Below are positions 38,970-45,226 of a stretch of DNA of 45,226 nucleotides, piece by piece. The notes beneath the pieces were generated by a model. That model did no database searches, had not been told where the DNA came from, and worked only from the letters and a program-made list of their open reading frames with translations. The translations under genes were made by a program, and so were the position numbers. This DNA comes from Streptomyces sp. H27-H5 (GTDB lineage Bacteria; Actinomycetota; Actinomycetes; Streptomycetales; Streptomycetaceae). Numbering within the stretch: the stretch's first letter is position 1; each line of letters begins with the position of its first letter. The stretch lies in contig NZ_JAPNLK010000070.1 of NCBI RefSeq assembly GCF_026627505.1, forward strand, positions 1 through 45,226, read 5' to 3'.

Positions 38970-39464
38970 TCAGACGCCGGCGGTGCAGAACACGCACGCC
39001 TCCCAGAACGGCAATGCGTCCAGTACCCGGTGGCGTGCGCACGAGGCGATCGCGGCCTCGTCGGGCCCGGGCAGGACGCCCGCGCCGGCCGTCGGGGTGC
39101 CGGGGTCGAAGTCCTCCACCATCGCCCGGTACGTACGCAGGTACCCCTCGGCCCGGGGCGGCTCGTACGTCAGTTCCTCCCACCGGTGGCGCGAGAGGGC
39201 CAGGTCAAGTACGCGCAGCAGGAAGTCCTTGGCCGCGGCCCGCTCCTGAGGCGTGTCTCCCCAGTCGAGTTCCGCCAGGTCGAAGCCGACCACTCCACGG
39301 CCCATCACGTTCTGGTCCTGAAGGGTCAGCAGGGCGGCGAAGCGGAAGTCCCACGGCTCGCGGGCCAGCGCGGACATGGCGAGCATCAGCACGTCCACGA
39401 ACACCGCCGTGCCACCGTTGGTCATCTCCAGGTACCGGCCGTCACCGCCCTCGAACACGTTCAT
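38970..39464 (-). CDS. Conserved hypothetical protein
   Basis: A 164-residue soluble protein: MNVFEGGDGRYLEMTNGGTAVFVDVLMLAMSALA, then EPWDFRFAALLTLQDQNVMGRGVVGFDLAELDWG, ALSRHRWEELTYEPPRAEGYLRTYRAMVEDF and a Cys-containing end (ASCARHR, EACVFCTAG). I have the impression of similar Streptomyces proteins of unknown function; no named domain. ATG at 39464 fits the N-terminal pattern. It converges on the MFS gene and is divergent from the ribosome-inactivating protein remnant, with about 130 bases between. Confidence 0.7.
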   Translation of the reverse strand: MNVFEGGDGRYLEMTNGGTAVFVDVLMLAMSALAREPWDFRFAALLTLQDQNVMGRGVVGFDLAELDWGDTPQERAAAKDFLLRVLDLALSRHRWEELTYEPPRAEGYLRTYRAMVEDFDPGTPTAGAGVLPGPDEAAIASCARHRVLDALPFWEACVFCTAGV

Positions 39465-39594
39465 GTCACCAGGGTAGAGACAGCGAGCACGCACCCGGTA
39501 CGGACGCGATCTCTCGCGGCCGTTGGAGGAACGCCGGGAGCGGGGGCAGGGGGGCCGGGGGCAGGGGCGGTCGGCGGCGTCGGGGACGGGTGAC

Positions 39595-40351
39595 GTGTGC
39601 GCGGCGGGATCAGCAGGCGTGCCCGGAGAGGCAATTCGGGCACGCGAGGCAGACCTAGCCTCAGGCAGCCACTACAACCTCAACGCCGACATCCATCGGC
39701 TCACCTACGGCCTCCCCACCCACTACGAGGGCCTCGCGCAGACCACCACGGAGCGCGGTCGCCTGGTTCAGGTCCGGGTGCTGGACACGGACAACGCGCA
39801 CCTCGCGTCCGTCCATCTGTGGGCGGACAATCTGTACGTCGCCGGCTTCTACGCCCCGGGCAGCAACGTCCACTTCGTGTTCAACGACCGGGTCCAGGAG
39901 TTCCAGAACACGCTCGGCATCACGAACGCGCGCATCATGCCGAGGACCGGCAACTACGCCGGCCTGCCCGGTGGGAACAACAGGGCCGAGCTGGTGCTGA
40001 ACCCCCAGCGGATGTACCACGGCATGCAGCAACTCCACAGCCCCACCGACTACAGCGACAACGTCGGAAGCGGGCTGCTGACGGCCGTTCAGATCTTCTC
40101 GGAGGCCAGCCGGTTCAGCCCGATCCTCGACCGTGTACGGAAACAACATTGCACGCTGGGAGAGCACCCCTCTGGGTGGGGGCTACGCCGATCTGGAGAA
40201 CAACTGGGGCGCCATCTCGCAGTTCGCGTACAACATCCGGAACAACCCGGGCGCGTCGATCAACGTGCTGGGCCGTGTGGTGACGAGCCTCGTGGGGCTG
40301 GGGCGCACGCTCGGCTTCGTGGAACTCAACGGATCCCAGGCCAGGCTCTGA
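39595..40351 (+). pseudogene. Ribosome-inactivating protein (ricin A-like rRNA N-glycosidase), frameshifted
   Basis: The translation matches the RIP fold block by block: RLVQVRVLDTDNAHLASVHL, then DNLYVAGFYA (Tyr codon 39835), GNYAGLPGG (Tyr codon 39955), IFSEASRF (Glu 40102, Arg 40111), and after a frame change DLENNWGAIS (Trp codon 40205). These correspond to ricin A Tyr80, Tyr123, Glu177, Arg180 and Trp211, so every active-site residue is encoded. RIPs remove the sarcin-ricin-loop adenine from large rRNA; a type I RIP is known from S. coelicolor. The frame breaks at 40129-40135 (net one base gained or two lost). No signal peptide is visible, and the start (GTG 39595, GTG 39619 or TTG 39523) is uncertain, so the 5' end may also be lost. 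Confidence 0.8.
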
Positions 40352-40444
40352 CCTGACGCGGCGCTCATCCCGCTCCCGCCACGCCGCCACAGAGGCTGCC
40401 GGGGGCGAATGCTGAGCCCGCCGCGTGGCACCCGACACGTAGTC

Positions 40445-40480
40445 CCGGACGGCCAGGTCATCACCGACCTGGCCGTCCGG
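40445..40480. terminator. Strong bidirectional terminator
   Basis: CCGGACGGCCAGGTC (40445-40459) pairs perfectly over 15 bases with 40466-40480 across a six-base loop. It separates the RIP remnant from the converging TetR gene and contains the end of the latter. Confidence 0.9.
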
Positions 40481-40871
40481 CCTGCGTGAACGGCTGGGCG
40501 GCGAGCGTGCCGTCGGTGACGGACAGGATCGAGTAGGAGCTGTAGAGGAGGTGGAACGTGCGGCTCTCCTCGTCGACGGGGAACGAGGCGAGCAGCGGCG
40601 CCTCGATCGTCGCGCGCGGACCCGGGGCCGGTCCGGCGGCGGCGAGTCGGGCATCGACCCGGGCCGTGAAGCGATCGGTGAGGTGCCGGAGCCCGTGGAA
40701 GAGCAGCCTCTCCTTGGTCCGGAAGTAGTACTGCACCAGGCGCAGGGATACGCCGGCCTCGGTTGCCACGTCGCGCATGCCGACGGAGTGCAGTCCGCGG
40801 CGTCCGGCGACCCGGATGAGCGCTACGGCGATCCGGGTGCGGTGTTCCGCGTGGTCCACGCGCCTTGGCAT
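40461..40871 (-). CDS. TetR-family regulator, C-terminally shortened
   Basis: A 136-residue protein with a complete TetR DNA-binding domain: RTRIAVALIRVAGRRGLHSVGMRDVATEAGVSLRLVQYYFRTKERLLFHGL (helices 1-3). The ligand-binding part is cut short; after LLYSSYSILSVTDGTLAAQPF the frame runs through the terminator hairpin and stops in its loop. Family members are about 190 residues, so roughly 55-60 residues, including the usual dimer helices, are missing and not found in another frame. It is divergent from the alpha/beta hydrolase gene, and two operator-like repeats lie between. With the dimer interface lost it may not repress properly. Confidence 0.8.
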   Translation of the reverse strand: MPRRVDHAEHRTRIAVALIRVAGRRGLHSVGMRDVATEAGVSLRLVQYYFRTKERLLFHGLRHLTDRFTARVDARLAAAGPAPGPRATIEAPLLASFPVDEESRTFHLLYSSYSILSVTDGTLAAQPFTQAGRPGR

Positions 40872-40967
40872 CGGTGTTGCCTCCGGCCGTGGTCGGGGTG
40901 ATGGGGCCGTTGATCCGTGGGCCGTTGGCCCATGGGTCCGGGCCGGCCGTTCCCGTCGGCCGGGAGA

Positions 40968-41011
40968 TTTTCATGGTACCGACGTATCAACATAATGGTA
41001 CTGTCGTATCA
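40968..41011 (+). promoter_or_regulatory. Hydrolase promoter with two TetR-type operators
   Basis: GGTACCGACGTATCA (40975-40989) and GGTACTGTCGTATCA (40997-41011) are direct repeats 22 bases apart; each is also an imperfect palindrome of the form GRTAC-N4-GTAYC. CATAAT (40991-40996) between them fits a -10 box, with TTTTCA (40968-40973) 17 bases upstream as a -35 box. Binding at either site would block transcription. Confidence 0.7.
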
Positions 41012-41039
41012 CGAAGAACGGATCTCCCGGAGGTGCCCC

Positions 41040-41990
41040 GTGCCCGAGAACACGAACCGCGTGCGACGCCACATAGGCCACTACGTCAACGACGAACTGC
41101 GCGACCGCTACTTCGCCACCTGTGACGTGCTCTACGCGAAGGGCGCGCCCATCCGCTCCGAGACGGACGTCGAGACCACCTTCGGCACCACCCACGTCTA
41201 CCGGTACGGGCCCACGGATCCGGCAGCGGAATCCCGCACGCCCGTCGTCCTGATCCACGGTTCGGGCGGCTGCTCCGCCCAGTGGTACCCCAACACCGTC
41301 GCGCTCAGCGCCGACCGGCCCGTCTACGCCCTCGACACCCCCGGCGACCCCGGCCGCAGCGTACAGCGCGAGACCATGTGGCAGCCCGAGCGCGCGGCGC
41401 AGTGGATGGACGAGGCCCTCGACGCGCTGGGACTCGACAGGGTCCACCTGGTCGGCTCCTCGTACGGCGGCTGGCTGGTCATCAACCAGGTACACCTGAG
41501 GCCCGAGCGGTTCGCCTCCGTCACCGCCCTGGACCCCGGCGGCCTGGAGAAGGTGGGCCTGCGCTTCTTCGTCTGGATCTTCGCCAGCCTCTTCGCCACC
41601 TACGCCCCCAAGGCGTGGCGCCCCCGCCTCGCAGCCTGGCTGGAGCAGCCGGTGATTGTCGTTCCCGAGCTGCGTACGTGGATCCAGGCGGGCGTCCGCG
41701 CCTTCCGGATCCGCCGCCCCGCGCCGCTACCGCTGTCGGACGCCGAACTGGGCTCCATCCGCACGCCGTTCTACCTGATCATGGGCAAGCGCAGCCTGCT
41801 CGTGCACCCCAAGCGCCAGCTGGAGCGCGTACCGCGCCTGATCCCCGGCGCCCGAGCCGAGATCGTCGCCGCGACCGGCCACGGTCCGCAGATCGACCAC
41901 CCGGACCTGGTCAATGCCCGGATGCTGAGCTTCATGGAGGACATCGACTCCCTCGGCCCGGTGGAGAGCCGGAGTGCCACCGGCGCGTAG
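41040..41990 (+). CDS. Alpha/beta hydrolase
   Basis: A 316-residue cytosolic alpha/beta-hydrolase. VVLIHGSGGCSAQWYPN holds the oxyanion motif, HLVGSSYGGWLVINQ the nucleophile elbow (Ser141), and ATGHGPQIDHP the catalytic His281. The acid usually found in a GExD-type turn is not obvious, since the equivalent stretch reads MGKRSLLVHP. The cap region is rich in aromatic residues (FFVWIFASLFATYAPKAW), suggesting a hydrophobic substrate. GTG at 41040 is set by a GGAGGTG seven bases upstream. It is probably repressed by the divergent TetR protein through the paired operators and may detoxify that regulator's ligand. Confidence 0.85.
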   Translation: MPENTNRVRRHIGHYVNDELRDRYFATCDVLYAKGAPIRSETDVETTFGTTHVYRYGPTDPAAESRTPVVLIHGSGGCSAQWYPNTVALSADRPVYALDTPGDPGRSVQRETMWQPERAAQWMDEALDALGLDRVHLVGSSYGGWLVINQVHLRPERFASVTALDPGGLEKVGLRFFVWIFASLFATYAPKAWRPRLAAWLEQPVIVVPELRTWIQAGVRAFRIRRPAPLPLSDAELGSIRTPFYLIMGKRSLLVHPKRQLERVPRLIPGARAEIVAATGHGPQIDHPDLVNARMLSFMEDIDSLGPVESRSATGA

Positions 41991-42367
41991 TCGCCGGCCT
42001 CGTTCTCCGGGCCGGCCGGACGCCGCGCGTCCTGCGGCGGAGGCCGGCCGATGCCCGGCCCGGCGAGGTGCGGTGGCTCCGGCCGTCGTGCAGCACGGGA
42101 CGGGCATGCCGGCGGGACGGCCCGCGCCGCCGGGATGGCCCGTGCTGCCGGGACGGATCGCGTTGCCCGGAACCCCGCGCCGCCAGGCGGCTCGCGCCAC
42201 CCGGAACCCCGCGCCGCCTGCCGGCGACGGATCGGGAGCCTGCGATCGCCGTCGTGGTCGCCTCGCCGGATTCCACGACGGCGCGAAGAAGACCACCCCC
42301 CCCGGCGCGATGGTGGCCTCCACCCTCGTAGGCTCCTGACATCGCGTGCCCGTGGAACGCTGAGCCG
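41991..42367. other. GC-rich gap with a degenerate tandem repeat
   Basis: No gene is supported. From 42097 to 42218 seven units of 17-18 bases follow one another (for example 42114-42131, 42132-42149 and 42150-42167), with a shared core GGGAYGGCCCGYGCYGCC that decays toward the right. The remainder is low-complexity GC-rich sequence. Confidence 0.55.
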
Positions 42368-42391
42368 GTGAGCCCGTGCGCACGGGCTCAC
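42368..42391. promoter_or_regulatory. Perfect 24-base palindrome before the prenyl synthase-like gene
   Basis: GTGAGCCCGTGC (42368-42379) is followed directly by its exact reverse complement (42380-42391). It lies 35 bases before the next start codon. With no spacer it fits an operator better than an RNA hairpin, but a terminator for upstream transcripts cannot be excluded. Confidence 0.55.
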
Positions 42392-42426
42392 GCGAGGTCC
42401 GACGCGATCCGAGGAGCAAGGTCACC

Positions 42427-43350
42427 ATGCCCAGTTGGAGCACCACCCTGACCAGGGCCGGGGTATCAGACCTCCGGCTCCGGGAGGACTACACCCGCAC
42501 CGCCCGCCGGGTGCTCCGCCGCGACCCGGCTCCGTACGTCACCCTGCGCCTGCTGGCCGCCCCGCACCTGGTGCCCCGACTCGCCGTCGGCGTCGCCTTC
42601 ATGAACCTGGTCGACGACACGGCCGAGACCGGTACTCCCGAGCAGCGCGCCGCAGGCCTCGCCGCACTGGCCGCACGCGTCGAGGCGGCTCTGGCCGGCG
42701 AGCACGGTCCGGATCCGCTGCTGCGCGCGTACGCCGACGCCGTCCACACCCGGAACCTGCCGGTGCACTGGATCACCCGCTTCCTCGACGGCGCCGCCAC
42801 CGCCGAGGCGGCCTTCGACGGGTTCGCCGACGAAGCGGAGTTCCAGGACTACCTCGACGCTTACGCCTGGCCCGGCGTCCTCGTCTCCACCGGCCTCCAG
42901 TACCAGGACGGCCCCGATGAGCAACAGGCCGCCGGCTGGCGCCGATTCGTGGACGCGGCCCAGCGCGTCGACTTCCTCGCCGACCTCGCCGGGGACCTCG
43001 CGGACGGCCGTCTCTGCCTGCCGCGCGCCCGTCTCGCCGAACACGGAGTGACCCGGACCGACCTCGAACAGGCCCGCGACACCCCGGCCGTACGGGGCCT
43101 CCTCGCCGCCGAGTGTGAGCGCGCCCGCACCGCCCTCGCGGCCACCGACGGCATCGCCGACCTGGCGGAGCCCGGACTGCGCCCCGTGGTCACGGCCATG
43201 ACGGAACTGATGGCCCACCAACTCACGGCAGTGGAAAAGGCCGGAGTGGGCGCCCTGCGCAAGGACGTCGGCTACGGACTCGCGGCCCCCCTGCGCACCC
43301 TGCTGCGCGCCCGCGCCCTCAGCCGCCGCGCTGCCCGCAGCACCGTCTGA
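42427..43350 (+). CDS. Squalene/phytoene synthase-like protein
   Basis: A 307-residue protein of the trans-isoprenyl head-to-head synthase fold. The first Asp-rich motif is FMNLVDDTAETG and the second is VDFLADLAGDLADGRLCLP, matching the DxxxD...GRxxLP signature (here DLAGD). DAYAWPGVLVSTGLQY corresponds to the helix facing the active site. Such enzymes condense two C15 or C20 diphosphates with Mg2+ at the membrane surface. No desaturase, cyclase or prenyltransferase gene is beside it, so it may be a divergent family member with another role. GAGGAGCAAGG precedes ATG 42427, which is clearly the start. Confidence 0.82.
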   Translation: MPSWSTTLTRAGVSDLRLREDYTRTARRVLRRDPAPYVTLRLLAAPHLVPRLAVGVAFMNLVDDTAETGTPEQRAAGLAALAARVEAALAGEHGPDPLLRAYADAVHTRNLPVHWITRFLDGAATAEAAFDGFADEAEFQDYLDAYAWPGVLVSTGLQYQDGPDEQQAAGWRRFVDAAQRVDFLADLAGDLADGRLCLPRARLAEHGVTRTDLEQARDTPAVRGLLAAECERARTALAATDGIADLAEPGLRPVVTAMTELMAHQLTAVEKAGVGALRKDVGYGLAAPLRTLLRARALSRRAARSTV

Positions 43351-43390
43351 CGGGCCGGGACGGGACGCCGGAAGGCAACCGTCGACACGG

Positions 43391-43500
43391 ACATCGCATC
43401 GGCATAGGCATCAGTAGCGAGAGCGAGAGCGAGAGCGACATCGAGTGCGGGCAGCGGCAGCGGCAGCGACACCGACAGCGGCATCAGTATCGGCCGGTAC
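43391..43500. repeat. Mixed hexamer low-complexity repeat
   Basis: Runs of GAGAGC (three copies near 43417-43436), GGCAGC (three copies near 43449-43467) and related GACACC/GGCATC units follow the prenyl synthase-like gene by about 40 bases. Confidence 0.7.
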
Positions 43501-43566
43501 CGGCGCGAGTCCGTACGGACCAGGCGCGCGCCGGCCCGTCGCGCCGGGGCTCGTTCGAACGTGCGT

Positions 43567-43908
43567 CTACGAGGCCGGGCACCGCTCGGGCACGGCAGCC
43601 GCGGCGACGGCAGCCGTCGTTCTGGCAACCGTGGGCACGGCAGTCGCTGGCACGGCCGTCGGGGGCGCGATGCGTATGCGTGCTCCGTCCCAGACCACGG
43701 TCTCCGCAGGCAGGATCAACAGCCCCGGCTCGCCGTCGGCCCAGACGGCCCCGGCGCGCCGGACCTGAACGGCGGCGCCGCCCGCGCCGGCCATGTAGAC
43801 CGTCGGGTCGACCTCCCAGCCGCGCTCGGCCAACCATCCTTCCAACTGCTCGGTGTCCGACGGTGTCGCCTGTCGTGGCCACACGTACGTGGTGCTCTCG
43901 CTGTCCAT
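43567..43908 (-). CDS. Small hypothetical protein
   Basis: A 113-residue protein, MDSESTTYVWPRQATPSDTEQLEGWLAERGWEVDPTVYMAGAGGAAVQVRRAG-like at the start, then WADGEPGLLILPAETVVWDGARIRIAPP and an Ala/Val/Thr-rich tail. The first 80 residues look like a compact alpha/beta fold; the tail is low complexity and may be an extension into repetitive DNA. I recognise no family. A GGGGGG six bases upstream favours ATG 43908 over the ATG at 43914. Confidence 0.55.
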   Translation of the reverse strand: MDSESTTYVWPRQATPSDTEQLEGWLAERGWEVDPTVYMAGAGGAAVQVRRAGAVWADGEPGLLILPAETVVWDGARIRIAPPTAVPATAVPTVARTTAAVAAAAVPERCPAS

Positions 43909-44177
43909 GCTCATCCCCCCGTTGCGGTCGGAATGCCGACCGCGTCAATCCTTCCACCCGGCACTGACAGAGGCCACGCGGTTTCGGGGTGGCGTGTCGG
44001 CCGTCGACCGTCCCGGCGCGGCGGACGACGGACGTTGCCGCTGTTCATCCGCACCGGCGGGCCCGCGGCAGGCGACGCTTCCGCAGCGCCCTGGCCTGGA
44101 CAGGTTGCCGAGCGATGGTCGACCGCGTGGCGAGGGGGGCGGGTCAGGGGCCGGTCAGGAGGGGGCAGGACGGGCGG
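43909..44177. other. Gap without a supported gene
   Basis: Between two minus-strand genes. It must carry the promoter of the small protein and the 3' end of the solute-binding protein transcript, but I see no clear hairpin or promoter in it. Confidence 0.35.
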
Positions 44178-45226
44178 TCAGGCGACGCAGGAGGACTGTC
44201 GATCCATGTCGCCTTCGGGTGGGATGAAGGCGTTCCACGTCGTGGGAAACGCCAGAACAACGCTGTTCAAGTGGGTGCGGAAGTCGGCCTCCCACTCGTT
44301 GCGGACGTAGTCCTGGAGGGCCTTGAACACTTGCTTGCACACGTCGGCGGAGGTTCCCTTCGGCAGCGCGATGCCGAAGTTGCCGACGGGTTGCCCGTCG
44401 GTCACGGCAGGCGGCACCTCGACGTCGGCGTACTTCTGCGTGTAGCCGTACAGGGCCACCTGGTTGCCGATGACGGCATCCGCCTGGCCGGTGCGCAGCG
44501 CCTGGACGCAATGCTCCGTGTCCGAGCGGGTCACGATCTTCGCCTTGTTGACCCTGATCAGGGCTTCCTGTGTGCTGGCATGCTCGCGCGTGCAGATCGT
44601 CCGGCCGCTCAGGTCCTTGAAGGAGGCGATGCTTTTGTCCCCCTTCTTGACCAGCACCCCGTGGTAGCTCCTCAGGTAGGGCCCGACGAACGTGGCCTGC
44701 TTCCTGCGCTCTTCGGTGATCTCGTCATGGGCGATGAGCATGTCCACCTGCCCGTCCCGGAGAGCCACCGTCCGCTTCTCGACCGTCACCGGTACCAGTT
44801 CGAAATCGTCGGTGAATCCGAGGCTCCGGGCGAGCCGGCCCGTCATGGCCGCTTCGAAGCCGCTGACGGTGCCGCGATTCGACTCGCTCAGCCCGGGTGC
44901 GTCCACGACGACGCCGATCCTCAGGCGGCCGCCGTCACGCCCGCCCAGGGAATCGTGCGGGAACGTGGTCCACGGCGGCGGGTCCCAGGCGAGCAGGACC
45001 CCCAACGTCGCCAGAACGGCACAGCCCAGGGCGGCGGTCGTGGTGCGGGTTCGGCGCGAGATCGTCGCACCCGCCGCCGCGGAGACCGTGCCGCCGCCGT
45101 TGTCTTCGTCGTCTTCGTTGTCTCGGTTGTCTCGGTTCTCTCCGCCTTCTCCTTCACCTCTGGCTTCTCCGTCGCCTGCGGACGGCCGGACGCCGCCAAC
45201 TCCGGGGACGGGGGAGGGGGAGGGGG
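44178..45226 (-). CDS. Membrane-anchored solute-binding protein (SBP_bac_3), partial at the right edge
   Basis: At least 349 residues; the frame remains open to the window end, so the N-terminus is outside. From the edge inward: a Pro/Gly stretch, an acidic linker (GENRDNRDNEDDEDNGGG), basic ISRRTRTTT, one transmembrane helix (AALGCAVLATLGVLLAW), then a family 3 binding domain: LRIGVVVDAPGLSE, RLARSLGFTDDFELVPV, ALRDGQVDMLIAHDEITEERRKQATFVGPYL, DLSGRTICTREHASTQEAL and NFGIALPKGTSADVC. Such domains bind amino acids. A cytosolic N-terminal part before the helix suggests a sensor rather than a free ABC binding protein; kinase-linked versions are known in Streptomyces. A TTG at 45005 is a possible internal start but would cut the helix. 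Confidence 0.78.
   Translation of the reverse strand, partial: PSPSPVPGVGGVRPSAGDGEARGEGEGGENRDNRDNEDDEDNGGGTVSAAAGATISRRTRTTTAALGCAVLATLGVLLAWDPPPWTTFPHDSLGGRDGGRLRIGVVVDAPGLSESNRGTVSGFEAAMTGRLARSLGFTDDFELVPVTVEKRTVALRDGQVDMLIAHDEITEERRKQATFVGPYLRSYHGVLVKKGDKSIASFKDLSGRTICTREHASTQEALIRVNKAKIVTRSDTEHCVQALRTGQADAVIGNQVALYGYTQKYADVEVPPAVTDGQPVGNFGIALPKGTSADVCKQVFKALQDYVRNEWEADFRTHLNSVVLAFPTTWNAFIPPEGDMDRQSSCVA

Noticed and set aside
42427..43350. Terpene or carotenoid biosynthetic cluster around the synthase-like gene
   Set aside because: No desaturase, cyclase, prenyltransferase or P450 gene lies nearby; a single family member does not make a cluster.
44921..45199. Alternative minus-strand frame with Thr/Lys/Glu repeats at the right edge
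   Set aside because: The frame with the transmembrane helix and binding domain is continuous through this region; the alternative only re-reads the nonamer repeats.

Overview
The window looks like a Streptomyces (Streptomycetaceae) chromosome segment. GC is very high, codons are strongly GC3-biased, starts are often GTG or TTG, ribosome binding sites are GGAGG-like, and the families are typical of the genus: ALF-repeat proteins, an LAxTG sortase substrate, a DUF6461 protein, a TROVE protein, and a MocR/YczE pair. I see no tRNA, rRNA, CRISPR array or intact insertion sequence. Six genes look broken or truncated: an alkylsulfatase fragment, a DUF4097 gene, a DUF4232 lipoprotein, an unknown gene at 28.5 kb, a ribosome-inactivating protein and a TetR regulator. 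This suggests accessory or arm-like DNA, although single-base draft errors could explain the frameshifted ones.

Layout. 0.4-5 kb: DUF2231 membrane protein, a small conserved protein, a RibD/DHFR-like reductase, a divergent MocR regulator and YczE-type membrane protein, and a lipoprotein. 5-11 kb: remnants (alkylsulfatase, DUF4097, DUF4232) around an intact S9 prolyl-oligopeptidase-type peptidase, a second DHFR-like protein and a TTA-containing lipoprotein. 11-21.6 kb: a minus-strand block of six secreted proteins. It holds an SGNH hydrolase with FG-GAP/VCBS repeats, four paralogous trypsin-fold proteins whose catalytic His and Ser are both replaced and whose C-terminal halves all differ (VCBS repeats; two kinds of propeller-like repeat; B-lectin plus ricin-type lectin), and a small secreted protein.

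22-32 kb: a 1162-aa secreted ALF-repeat/alanine-rich coiled-coil protein with a short C-terminal toxin-like domain and an overlapping 96-aa candidate immunity gene. These are followed by a family 2 glycosyltransferase, a frameshifted unknown gene, a cold-shock protein, a second ALF protein ending in an LAxTG cell-wall anchor, and a GlsB/YeaQ-type membrane protein. 32-39.5 kb: a secreted VCBS protein, a DUF6461 protein, a Ro60-type TROVE protein with a structured 5' region, a ComB-like phosphatase, a DHA2-type MFS exporter and a conserved protein. 39.5-45.2 kb: a frameshifted ricin-A-like ribosome-inactivating protein, a shortened TetR divergent from an alpha/beta hydrolase with paired operators over the promoter, a squalene/phytoene synthase-like protein, a small protein, and a membrane-anchored solute-binding protein cut by the right edge.

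Two patterns go beyond ordinary annotation. One is the tandem set of pseudoproteases with a constant N-terminal half and different binding domains. The other is a set of short tandem repeats that begin at, or contain, the stop codon of at least six genes. The ALF toxin/immunity pair is the best candidate for an undescribed effector system.
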